Of a DNA stretch of 34,905 nucleotides, positions 22,861 to 29,450 are shown in pieces. This stretch comes from Actinomycetes bacterium (GTDB taxonomy: Bacteria > Actinomycetota > Actinomycetes > Mycobacteriales > Mycobacteriaceae). The stretch spans positions 1 to 34,905 of the forward strand of contig JAEWRC010000230.1 in assembly GCA_023460175.1 (NCBI GenBank). Reading direction: 5' to 3'. The translations under genes and the position numbers were made by a program. The notes under the pieces were generated by a model that saw nothing but the letters and a program-made list of their open reading frames with translations, was not told the origin of the DNA and did no database searches. Every line of letters starts with the position of its first letter. Position 1 is the first letter of the stretch.

Positions 22861-23892
22861 ATGCGGATCGGAGTGCTCACCGGAGGCGGCGACTGTCCAG
22901 GGCTCAACGCGGTCATCAGGGCGGTGGTGCGCACCTGCGACGCCCGGTACGGCTCCACGGTGGTCGGCTTCCAGGACGGCTGGCGCGGCCTGCTGGAGGA
23001 CCGCCGCGTGCAACTGGTCAACGACGACCGTAACGACCGGCTGCTGGCCAAGGGCGGCACCATGCTGGGCACCGCGCGGGTCAACCCCGAGAAGCTGCGC
23101 GCGGGACTCGATCAGATCAAGCAGACCCTCGACGACAACGGCATCGACGTGCTGATCCCGATCGGCGGGGAGGGCACGCTGACCGCCGCGCACTGGCTGT
23201 CCGAGGAGGGCGTCCCGGTGGTCGGGGTGCCCAAGACCATCGACAACGACATCGACTGCACCGATGTGACATTCGGCCACGACACGGCGATGATGATCGC
23301 CACCGACGCCATCGACCGGCTGCACAGCACGGCCGAGTCGCACCAGCGGGTGATGCTCGTGGAGGTGATGGGCCGCCACGCCGGCTGGATCGCACTGAAC
23401 TCCGGGCTGGCCTCCGGCGCGCACATGATCCTGATCCCGGAGCAGCCCTTCGACGTCGAAGAGGTGTGCCGGCTGATCAAGGCGCGCTTCGTGCGCGGCG
23501 ATTCCCACTTCATCTGCGTGGTGGCCGAGGGTGCCAAGCCGGCCGAGGGCACCATGGCGCTGCTCCAGGGCGGCACCGACGAGTTCGGCCACGAGCGGTT
23601 CACCGGCGTCGCCCAGCAGTTGGGTCTCGAGGTCGAGAAGCGCATCAAGAAGGAAGTCCGGGTCACGGTGCTCGGCCACGTGCAGCGCGGCGGCAAGCCC
23701 ACCGCGTACGACCGCGTGCTGGCGACCCGGTTCGGCGTCAACGCCGCCGACGCCGCCCACGCCGGCGAGTACGGGATGATGGTGTCGCTGCGCGGCGAGG
23801 ACATCGGACGCGTGCCGTTGGCCGAGGCCACCGCGCACCTGAAGCTGGTACCGCAGAGCCGCTACGACGACGCGGCCGCGTTCTTCGGTTGA
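22861..23892 (+). CDS. pfkA: 6-phosphofructokinase, ATP-type
   Basis: Phosphorylates fructose-6-phosphate to fructose-1,6-bisphosphate, the committed step of glycolysis. Seen: 343 aa from the ATG at 22861 with TGGGDCPGLN (residues 7-16), GGEGT (102-106) and the catalytic PKTIDND (124-130), then MGRHAGWIAL and GHVQRGG. The Gly in GGEGT, where pyrophosphate-using enzymes carry Asp, indicates ATP as donor. The ATG at 22852 would add three residues; the later ATG matches the M. tuberculosis protein (343 aa), and a TTAGAT box lies 7 nt upstream of it. It may also be read through from gatA. The stop abuts the convergent oxidoreductase stop with no gap. Confidence 0.95.
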   Translation: MRIGVLTGGGDCPGLNAVIRAVVRTCDARYGSTVVGFQDGWRGLLEDRRVQLVNDDRNDRLLAKGGTMLGTARVNPEKLRAGLDQIKQTLDDNGIDVLIPIGGEGTLTAAHWLSEEGVPVVGVPKTIDNDIDCTDVTFGHDTAMMIATDAIDRLHSTAESHQRVMLVEVMGRHAGWIALNSGLASGAHMILIPEQPFDVEEVCRLIKARFVRGDSHFICVVAEGAKPAEGTMALLQGGTDEFGHERFTGVAQQLGLEVEKRIKKEVRVTVLGHVQRGGKPTAYDRVLATRFGVNAADAAHAGEYGMMVSLRGEDIGRVPLAEATAHLKLVPQSRYDDAAAFFG

Positions 23893-24591
23893 TCACGCAC
23901 TCTTGAACGCCTCCCGCTTCACCGTCTGCCACATGGTCGGGGCGTGCTCGACGGTGGAGACGGTGACGGTGGCGCGGGGGCCGGGGGCGGCCGCCAGCGT
24001 CAGCAGATAGTGCGCCAGATCGGTGCGTGAGGTAAATGCGCCCTCCGGATCTACCTGTCCCGCAACGTAATCAGTGACGAACGGTAGCTCGAAGAGTCCG
24101 GATGGCCGCACGATGGTCCAGTCCAGGCCGCTGACCCGCACGATGTCCTCCATGCGGCGCTGATCGTCGTAGGTGCTCTTGCCGGCGGTGCGTTTGAGCA
24201 CCGGTTCGAGAAACCGCAGCAGGAACGGCGCGTTGGTGCGGCCGGGGTAGTGGTCGACTGCGGTGGAACTCACCACCACCAGGCGTCGCACGTCGGTGCG
24301 GTGCATCGCCGCGACGACGTTCGCCGCGCCGGTCGAGTACGTGTCGATCCGATGCCGGCTGAACGGCACGCCCAGCGTCGAGAGCACGGCGTCGGCGCCG
24401 GCCACCGCGTCGTCCAGGGCGTGCGTCGTGGTCTGACGGACGTCGGCGCCGACGACCGTCAGCGCGGCGTCGGTGAGCGGGAAGTCGTCGGGTCTGCGGG
24501 TGACCGCCACAGCGGTGTGCCCGCCGTCGAGCGCCTGGCGGGTGAGCAGCCTGCCGGTGGGCCCGTTGGCCCCGAAGATCGTGATGCGCAT
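23893..24591 (-). CDS. NAD(P)-binding oxidoreductase (NmrA/SDR-a type)
   Basis: Atypical short-chain dehydrogenase-like protein. Seen: 232 aa; N-terminal dinucleotide-binding motif FGANGPTGRLL (residues 5-15), a basic pair TRRPDD after strand 2 suggesting NADP(H), the VVVSSTAVDHY segment, and the WTIVRPSGL strand typical of NAD(P)-binding Pfam members. The ATG at 24591 has GGAGG 8 nt upstream. It is divergent from a MarR regulator and shares a palindromic operator with it (24619-24645), so it is probably the regulator's target. Such pairs often answer electrophile or redox stress; the substrate here is unknown. M. tuberculosis has no such pair between pfkA and gatB as far as I recall. Confidence 0.85.
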   Translation of the reverse strand: MRITIFGANGPTGRLLTRQALDGGHTAVAVTRRPDDFPLTDAALTVVGADVRQTTTHALDDAVAGADAVLSTLGVPFSRHRIDTYSTGAANVVAAMHRTDVRRLVVVSSTAVDHYPGRTNAPFLLRFLEPVLKRTAGKSTYDDQRRMEDIVRVSGLDWTIVRPSGLFELPFVTDYVAGQVDPEGAFTSRTDLAHYLLTLAAAPGPRATVTVSTVEHAPTMWQTVKREAFKSA

Positions 24592-24618
24592 GAGCGGTCC
24601 TCCAATTGATCCAAATAT

Positions 24619-24645
24619 GTGATTATCACGCTAGGTGATAATCTT
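24619..24645. promoter_or_regulatory. Palindromic operator for the MarR regulator
   Basis: GATTATCAC (24621-24629) and GTGATAATC (24635-24643) form a perfect 9-bp inverted repeat with a 5-bp spacer. The left part is also a complete palindrome, GTGAT-T-ATCAC (24619-24629); the right part repeats it with two mismatches (24635-24645), 16 bp further on. The site lies 24 to 50 bp from the marR start and upstream of the divergent oxidoreductase. A TANNNT box TAGTGT (24655-24660) ends 7 nt before marR, so the site would cover its -35 region. Binding by this MarR is inferred. Confidence 0.7.
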
Positions 24646-24667
24646 GCGCGGTGCTAGTGTCGTTCCG

Positions 24668-25147
24668 GTGACCGAGCCTTCACCCGGAATCGCAGGCCTG
24701 CACCAGCGGATCCCGTTCCTGCTCTCCCAGTTGGGCGTTCACATCGCCGACGACTTCGTCGTGCGGCTGGAGCCCTTCGGTGTGGGCCCACGCACCTTCG
24801 CGGTGTTGACCGCCCTGTCTGCCGATGACGGGCAGTCGCAACGCCAGCTCGCGACCCTGCTGGGGATTCACCGCAACGCCATGGTCGCGGTGGTCGACAA
24901 GCTCGAGAGCCAGGGGCTGGTGAAGCGAACACCGCACGCGCAGGATCGGCGGGCGTTCGCGATCAGGTTGACCGACAAGGCCCGCGAGTTGCTGCCCGCG
25001 CTCGACGCGCAGGGGCGCGCGCAGGAGGAGGAGATCACCACGATGCTGACCGGGCAGGAGCGCGACGCGCTGCGGCACCTCCTCCAGCGGGTGTCGACGG
25101 GACTCGGCATGAGTCCCGGAGTGCACCCGAGGCTGGCCGAGCGCTGA
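24668..25147 (+). CDS. MarR-family transcriptional regulator
   Basis: Dimeric winged-helix regulator, usually a repressor released by small aromatic or oxidising molecules. Seen: 159 aa; N-terminal dimer helix (HQRIPFLLSQLGVHIADDFV), helix-turn-helix QRQLATLLGIHRNAMVAVVDKLESQGLV, wing KRTPHAQDRRAFAIRLT, C-terminal dimer helices. GTG at 24668 is favoured by TAGTGT ending 7 nt upstream (leaderless pattern); a GTG at 24635 would add eleven residues but lies inside the operator. One cysteine-free chain, so thiol redox sensing is unlikely. It is followed by gatB after 17 bp. Confidence 0.88.
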   Translation: MTEPSPGIAGLHQRIPFLLSQLGVHIADDFVVRLEPFGVGPRTFAVLTALSADDGQSQRQLATLLGIHRNAMVAVVDKLESQGLVKRTPHAQDRRAFAIRLTDKARELLPALDAQGRAQEEEITTMLTGQERDALRHLLQRVSTGLGMSPGVHPRLAER

Positions 25148-25164
25148 CAACTAAGATCGCGGCC

Positions 25165-26688
25165 ATGACTGCTGCGCGGACTCCCACGGCCGAAGCCGAG
25201 TTGCTCGACTACGACGATGTGCTGGCGCGCTACGACCCCGTCATGGGCATGGAGGTGCACGTCGAGCTCTCGACGGCCACCAAGATGTTCTGCGGCTGCG
25301 CCAACCGCTTCGGCGTCGAGCCCAACACGCTGGTGTGCCCGGTGTGCCTGGGGCTGCCGGGGGCGCTGCCGGTGCTCAACGAGTCGGCCGTCGAGTCGGC
25401 GATCCGGATCGGTCTGGCGTTGAACTGCCAGATCGCGCCGTGGGGTCGGTTCGCCCGGAAGAACTACTTCTATCCGGATCAGCCGAAGAACTACCAGATC
25501 TCCCAGTACGACGAGCCGATCGCGATCAACGGTTACCTCGACGTGCCGCTGGACGACGGGACAACGTGGCGGATCGAGATCGAACGCGCGCACATGGAGG
25601 AGGACACCGGCAAGCTGACCCACCTGGGCAGCGACACCGGCCGCATCGCCGGGGCGACCACCTCGCTGGCGGACTTCAACCGCGCCGGCGTCCCGCTGAT
25701 CGAGATCGTCACCAAGCCCATCGAGGACACCGGCGAGCGCGCGCCGGAGATCGCCCGCGCCTACGTGACCGCGCTGCGCGACCTACTGCGTTCGCTCGGC
25801 GTCTCGGATGTCCGGATGGACCAGGGCTCGATGCGCTGCGACTCCAACGTGTCGCTGAAGCCCAAGGGCGCCAAGGAATTCGGCACCCGCACCGAGACCA
25901 AGAACGTCAACTCCCTCAAGAGCGTCGAGGTCGCGGTGCGCTATGAGATGCGCCGGCAGGCGGCGGTGCTCGAGGCCGGCGGGACCATCACCCAGGAGAC
26001 CCGGCACTTCCACGAGGACGGCTACACCTCGTCGGGACGCACCAAGGAGACCGCCGAGGACTACCGGTACTTCCCGGAACCCGACCTGGAACCCGTCGCA
26101 CCCAGCGAAGAGCTCATCGAGCGGCTGCGTGGCACCATCGGCGAGCTGCCGTGGTTGGCGCGCAAGCGAATCCAGGAGGACTGGGGCATCTCCGATGAGG
26201 TGATGCGCGACCTGGTCAACGCCGGTGCCGTCGAGTTGGTGACGGCGACCGTGGCGGCCGGCGCGCCCAGCGAGGCCGCCCGGGCCTGGTGGGGCAACTT
26301 CCTGGTGCAGAAGGCCAACGAGGCCGGCGTGGAACTCGACGCCCTGGCCATCACCCCCGAGCAGGTCGCGGCGGTGGTCAAGCTGGTCGAGGACGGCAAG
26401 CTGTCCAACAAGCTGGCCCGGCAGGTGATCGAGGGCGTACTGGCCGGCGAGGGCGAGCCCGAGGCCGTGATGACGGCCCGCGGGCTGGCGCTGGTCCGCG
26501 ACGACGGGCTGATCCAGGCCGCCGTGGACGAGGCGCTGGCCGCCAATCCCGATGTCGTCGAGAAGATCAAGGGCGGCAAGGTGCAGGCGGCCGGCGCCAT
26601 CGTCGGCGCGGTGATGAAGGCCACCAAGGGTCAGGCCGACGCCGCGCGCGTACGCGAACTGGTGATGGCGGCCTGCGGCCAGGGCTGA
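25165..26688 (+). CDS. gatB: Aspartyl/glutamyl-tRNA amidotransferase subunit B
   Basis: Kinase/amidotransferase and tRNA-binding subunit of GatCAB; it activates the tRNA-bound Glu or Asp with ATP. Seen: 507 aa; N-terminal GMEVHVELST, zinc-binding cysteines in FCGCANRF and CPVCLGLPG, MEEDTGKLTH, and the C-terminal helical/YqeY-like region (EKIKGGKVQAAGAIVGAVMKATKGQAD in outline). Length matches M. tuberculosis GatB (509 aa). The ATG at 25165 has TAAGAT (25152-25157) ending 7 nt upstream, so gatB likely has its own leaderless promoter and is not dependent on marR readthrough. It ends 7 bp before the convergent lppZ. Confidence 0.97.
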   Translation: MTAARTPTAEAELLDYDDVLARYDPVMGMEVHVELSTATKMFCGCANRFGVEPNTLVCPVCLGLPGALPVLNESAVESAIRIGLALNCQIAPWGRFARKNYFYPDQPKNYQISQYDEPIAINGYLDVPLDDGTTWRIEIERAHMEEDTGKLTHLGSDTGRIAGATTSLADFNRAGVPLIEIVTKPIEDTGERAPEIARAYVTALRDLLRSLGVSDVRMDQGSMRCDSNVSLKPKGAKEFGTRTETKNVNSLKSVEVAVRYEMRRQAAVLEAGGTITQETRHFHEDGYTSSGRTKETAEDYRYFPEPDLEPVAPSEELIERLRGTIGELPWLARKRIQEDWGISDEVMRDLVNAGAVELVTATVAAGAPSEAARAWWGNFLVQKANEAGVELDALAITPEQVAAVVKLVEDGKLSNKLARQVIEGVLAGEGEPEAVMTARGLALVRDDGLIQAAVDEALAANPDVVEKIKGGKVQAAGAIVGAVMKATKGQADAARVRELVMAACGQG

Positions 26689-26695
26689 GGCCCGA

Positions 26696-27826
26696 TCAGG
26701 TGATGTCGGCCTCGTTGCGCGGGAACCCGCCCTCGGGGAACAGTGGGAACACGACGTCGTCGAGCTTGTCGGGGTCCCCGACGGACCGGTTGACCGTCGC
26801 ACCCCACACGTTGCCGTCCGGCGAGAGCCGCACCGCCCAGGCGTGACCGTGCTGACCGTCGCGGACCACCTCGGGGTCCCCGGTGACCGCGCCGGTGTCG
26901 GGGGCCAGCCGGACCGCGACGGTCTGCTTGGTGTCGACCAGGTTCACCAGGACCGTGCCGTCCAGCGCCGCGCAGCCGGCCACGCCGGGCTTGTCGGGCC
27001 ACGTCCACACCGTGGAGGTCTTGGAGTCCTTGGTGATGCGCTGCAGGCGATCGGCGGTGGGGGTGCGGTCGGTGATGTAGAGCGAGCCGTCGGCCGGGTC
27101 GGTGCACAACCCGCCCGCGCCGCCGAGTCCCGACAGGGCCGTGGTCAGCGGGGCCTGCCCGACCGTGGTCGGCTGCTCGATGCGCAGCAGCTTGCCGGCC
27201 AGCGAACCCGGATCGGCGGCCGCGCCGGGATCCCCGGCGTCGCCGGTCTGCACCAGCAGCGTGGTGGGGCTGGTGAAGATCAACGCCCCGGCATTGTTGT
27301 GGGGACCCTTGGGGATCCCGGTGAGCAGGTCCTTGGGCACGTCGCCGTCGGCGATGCGCACCACCCGGTTGTCGGTGGGGGTGCTGATGTAGGCGTACAT
27401 CAGCCGGTCCTGGGCGTAGGTCGGCGACTTGACGATGTCCAACAGCCCGCCGTCGCCGGAGCCGTCCACGGGAATGGTGGTCATCACCTCGGGTTCGGCG
27501 GCGATCGCGACTTCCTTGATGGCCCCGGTGGTGCGCTCGGCGACCAGGGCCGTCTTCCCGTCCGGGCCCATGATCAGCCCGCTGGTGCTGCCCAGGCAGC
27601 CCTGCATGACCCCGGTGGCGGGGCAGGCCTTCGGGAACGGCTTGCCCGGCAGCGGGGGCGGGGGCGGGGTGGTCGACGTGGTCGGCGGTTTGCGCTCCGG
27701 TTCGGTGGTGAACGGCTGCGACATCGCGTCGTCGAAGCGCGCGCACCCGGTGCCCGCCGCAGCGACCAGGACCAGCACCGCACACGTTGCGGTCAGCGCG
27801 CGCGGTACCCGACGGCGGATCTGCAT
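26696..27826 (-). CDS. lppZ: Lipoprotein LppZ-like, beta-propeller (sugar dehydrogenase-like)
   Basis: Predicted exported lipoprotein. Seen: 376 aa; signal peptide with a long hydrophobic stretch ending AAAGTGC (Cys about residue 28), a Thr/Pro-rich linker (about 43-60), then a six-blade propeller-like part similar to PQQ-dependent glucose dehydrogenase-like proteins (SGLIMGPDGKTALVAERTTG; PHNNAGALIF; TDRTPTADRLQRI). Gene order (gatB, lppZ, doxX, cfp6) matches M. tuberculosis Rv3009c to Rv3004. The ATG at 27826 has a minus-strand TAACCT (27833-27838) ending 6 nt upstream. Whether it binds PQQ or catalyses anything is unknown; the canonical active-site residues could not be verified by eye. 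Confidence 0.85.
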   Translation of the reverse strand: MQIRRRVPRALTATCAVLVLVAAAGTGCARFDDAMSQPFTTEPERKPPTTSTTPPPPPLPGKPFPKACPATGVMQGCLGSTSGLIMGPDGKTALVAERTTGAIKEVAIAAEPEVMTTIPVDGSGDGGLLDIVKSPTYAQDRLMYAYISTPTDNRVVRIADGDVPKDLLTGIPKGPHNNAGALIFTSPTTLLVQTGDAGDPGAAADPGSLAGKLLRIEQPTTVGQAPLTTALSGLGGAGGLCTDPADGSLYITDRTPTADRLQRITKDSKTSTVWTWPDKPGVAGCAALDGTVLVNLVDTKQTVAVRLAPDTGAVTGDPEVVRDGQHGHAWAVRLSPDGNVWGATVNRSVGDPDKLDDVVFPLFPEGGFPRNEADIT

Positions 27827-27940
27827 GCAGCCAGGTTACGGATCGCCCCGCGGTGCTCCTACATCACCATCCGATATAGGTGGCCAAAAGCGGGCCGCAA
27901 ATACCAGGTTCTGGGATGGGTTGCACTTACCCTGGCAGGC
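27827..27940. promoter_or_regulatory. Divergent leaderless promoters of lppZ and doxX
   Basis: Minus strand: TAACCT (27833-27838), 6 nt before the lppZ ATG. Plus strand: TACCCT (27928-27933), 7 nt before the doxX GTG; TTGCAC at 27921-27926 is too close to be its -35. Nothing else convincing was seen in the 114 bp. Confidence 0.45.
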
Positions 27941-28771
27941 GTGACGAGCCCATCGCATGATCCAAGCTGGCAACGGCCGGACGATTCGTCGTCCGGGGCC
28001 GGTTCCTCGCGGCCCAGCACGGCCAGCCTGGTCGACCCCGAGGACGACATGCCATCGGACGGCTATGGCGGAGATTTCGAGACCACCGCGATCCCGCATT
28101 ACGGATCGACGCCGTCGACGACGGGATACGGCCTGCTCAACGATCCGGAGCCGCTGCCGTACGTGGCACCGCAGGACGGCCGCCCGCCGGCAGTCGGGCC
28201 CGCGGCCATCGAGCCGGAGGACTACGACGCGGTGCGCCGCGCGGGCCGCCGCGGCACCCAGGACCTGGGTCTGCTGCTGTTGCGCGCCGGTTTCGGTGCG
28301 CTGCTGATCGTGCACGGCCTGCAGAAGGCGTTCGGCTGGTGGGGCGGCTCGGGCCTGGGCAGCTTCGGCGACGGGCTCGCCGACCTGGGCTACCGGCACG
28401 CCGAGCTGCTGACCTACGTGGCCGCGGGCACCGAGATCGTCGCCGGGCTGCTGCTGGTCCTCGGTCTGTTCACCCCGCTGGCCGCCGCGGCCGCGCTGGC
28501 CTACCTGATCAACGGGTTGCTGGCCGGCGTCATGTCCCAGCAGGATTCCGGGCGCTTCGAGTTCTTCCTGCCCGAGGGCCACGAGTTCGAGTTGACCCTG
28601 ATCGTGGTGGCCGCCGCGATCATCCTCATCGGCCCCGGCCGGTACGGCTTCGACGCGGGCCGCGGCTGGGCGCGTCGGCCGTTCATCGGTTCGTTCGTGG
28701 CGCTGCTGCTCGGTGTCGGCGGTGGCATCGCGGTGTGGGTGGTGCTCAACGGCACCAATCCGCTGGGCTGA
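27941..28771 (+). CDS. doxX: DoxX-family membrane protein
   Basis: Integral membrane protein homologous to Rv3005c, which in M. tuberculosis forms a membrane complex with SodA and SseA that protects against oxidative and thiol stress. Seen: 276 aa; an acidic, disordered N-terminal cytoplasmic part of about 105 residues with conserved opening TSPSHDPSW, then the DoxX core (RAGFGALLIVHGLQKAF) with helices at about 109-127, 157-178, 180-197, 216-232 and a last one at 250-270. An open frame continues far upstream but GTG at 27941 matches the known N-terminus and follows TACCCT by 7 nt. It is divergent from lppZ and converges on cfp6. Confidence 0.88.
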   Translation: MTSPSHDPSWQRPDDSSSGAGSSRPSTASLVDPEDDMPSDGYGGDFETTAIPHYGSTPSTTGYGLLNDPEPLPYVAPQDGRPPAVGPAAIEPEDYDAVRRAGRRGTQDLGLLLLRAGFGALLIVHGLQKAFGWWGGSGLGSFGDGLADLGYRHAELLTYVAAGTEIVAGLLLVLGLFTPLAAAAALAYLINGLLAGVMSQQDSGRFEFFLPEGHEFELTLIVVAAAIILIGPGRYGFDAGRGWARRPFIGSFVALLLGVGGGIAVWVVLNGTNPLG

Positions 28772-28781
28772 GTCGGAGGCG

Positions 28782-29165
28782 TCAGAGGTACGGGTTGGGC
28801 ACCCGTCCGCCGCTGGCCTCGGCCAGCTGCGGCAGCGTGGAGAAGGACACCGCCGGCAGCGACAGTTCGGAACCGTCGGTGAGCTCCGCGCGGGCCCAGG
28901 AACCCTTGACGAACTTGAGCCCCTTGACCTGGTCCCAGCCCACCGTGGTGGTCTTCAGCAGCGAGCGCGCGGTTACCGTTTCCCCGTTTGCCACCGTCCG
29001 CAGCCGGACGATGGCCACCGAGGCCAGCACCGGAATGAGCAGCATGGGCGTCAGCCAGGGCAGGGCGAGGACGGGCAGCAGCATGGTGAACGCCACCAGC
29101 GCGACGGCCACGTGGGCCATCGGCGACATCCGGATCACCACTCGAGGTTCGGGTGCGGCAGCCAT
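28782..29165 (-). CDS. cfp6: PH-domain-like membrane protein, Cfp6 homologue
   Basis: Homologue of M. tuberculosis Cfp6 (Rv3004), a small antigen found in culture filtrate. Seen: 127 aa from ATG 29165; two adjoining hydrophobic helices (about residues 17-34 and 36-53), then a bacterial PH-like domain (IVRLRTVANGETVTARSL; GWDQVKGLKFVKGSWARAEL; LSLPAVSFSTLPQLAEASGGRVPNPYL), whose last part is nearly that of Cfp6. Start options are GTG 29180, ATG 29165, or internal ATGs at MSPM (the M. tuberculosis annotation begins near MAHFAV). No Shine-Dalgarno decides between them. Function unknown. Confidence 0.82.
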   Translation of the reverse strand: MAAAPEPRVVIRMSPMAHVAVALVAFTMLLPVLALPWLTPMLLIPVLASVAIVRLRTVANGETVTARSLLKTTTVGWDQVKGLKFVKGSWARAELTDGSELSLPAVSFSTLPQLAEASGGRVPNPYL

Positions 29166-29216
29166 GCCGCCATCTTGCACCGCGGTTGGGACTACCGTCC
29201 GCGCAGGTCAAACAAT

Positions 29217-29246
29217 TTGACGCGGACCGCCGACGAGGGCTACCGT
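29217..29246 (+). promoter_or_regulatory. Promoter of the ilv leader and ilvBNC operon
   Basis: TTGACG (29217-29222), 18-bp spacer, TACCGT (29241-29246). The -10 ends 8 nt before the ATG of the leader peptide, so transcription probably starts at or next to that ATG. This is the most complete promoter match in the window. Confidence 0.65.
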
Positions 29247-29254
29247 CGTGGGCT

Positions 29255-29308
29255 ATGACCACCCGCGAGATTCTCGTAGTAGTAAGCCGGCGCGTTGGTG
29301 CCGCGTAA
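29255..29308 (+). CDS. ilvBNC leader peptide (attenuation)
   Basis: A 17-codon reading frame, ATG at 29255 to TAA at 29308, encodes MTTREILVVVSRRVGAA. The run Ile-Leu-Val-Val-Val contains all three end products of the ilv pathway. Attenuation by a similar leader peptide is established for ilvBNC in Corynebacterium glutamicum. The Leu-Val-Val codons include CTCGTAG (29273-29279), which can pair exactly with CTACGAG (29338-29344), the natural region 1:2 pairing. No Shine-Dalgarno can exist if transcription starts at the ATG, so translation would be leaderless. Stalling at scarce Ile/Leu/Val-tRNA would block that pairing and favour read-through into ilvB. Confidence 0.8.
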   Translation: MTTREILVVVSRRVGAA

Positions 29309-29355
29309 GGTCTAGCGAGGCCGAGATCTGGCCGAGCCTACGAGCATCGACGCGC

Positions 29356-29391
29356 AACCCTCGTGCAGCAGCAGCTGACCGGGGGTTTTTT
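29356..29391 (+). terminator. Attenuator terminator upstream of ilvB
   Basis: AACCCTCG (29356-29363) pairs with CGGGGGTT (29380-29387), 8 bp with one G-U, and the U-tract TTTTTT (29386-29391) follows: a textbook intrinsic terminator, rare in mycobacteria. A competing pairing of its left arm, CCTCG (29359-29363) with CGAGG (29316-29320), could be the antiterminator. Another small hairpin, GGCCG/TGGCC, lies at 29319-29333. Confidence 0.8.
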
Positions 29392-29450
29392 GTTTGCTCA
29401 AAGCACCGCCCAACCGACAAGACATCCCAGAACACGAGCAAGGACACATC

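Noticed and set aside
21166..23838. Open frame of about 890 codons on the minus strand opposite gatC, gatA and pfkA.
   Set aside because: Antisense shadow with biased composition; three clear genes lie opposite.
26843..27940. Upstream in-frame extension of the doxX frame (642 codons in all).
   Set aside because: It runs antisense to lppZ; GTG 27941 gives the known N-terminus and follows a -10 box.
29234..29363. CGAGGG (29234-29239) could pair with CCCTCG in the attenuator stem as an antiterminator.
   Set aside because: It lies upstream of the predicted transcription start, so it would not be in the RNA.
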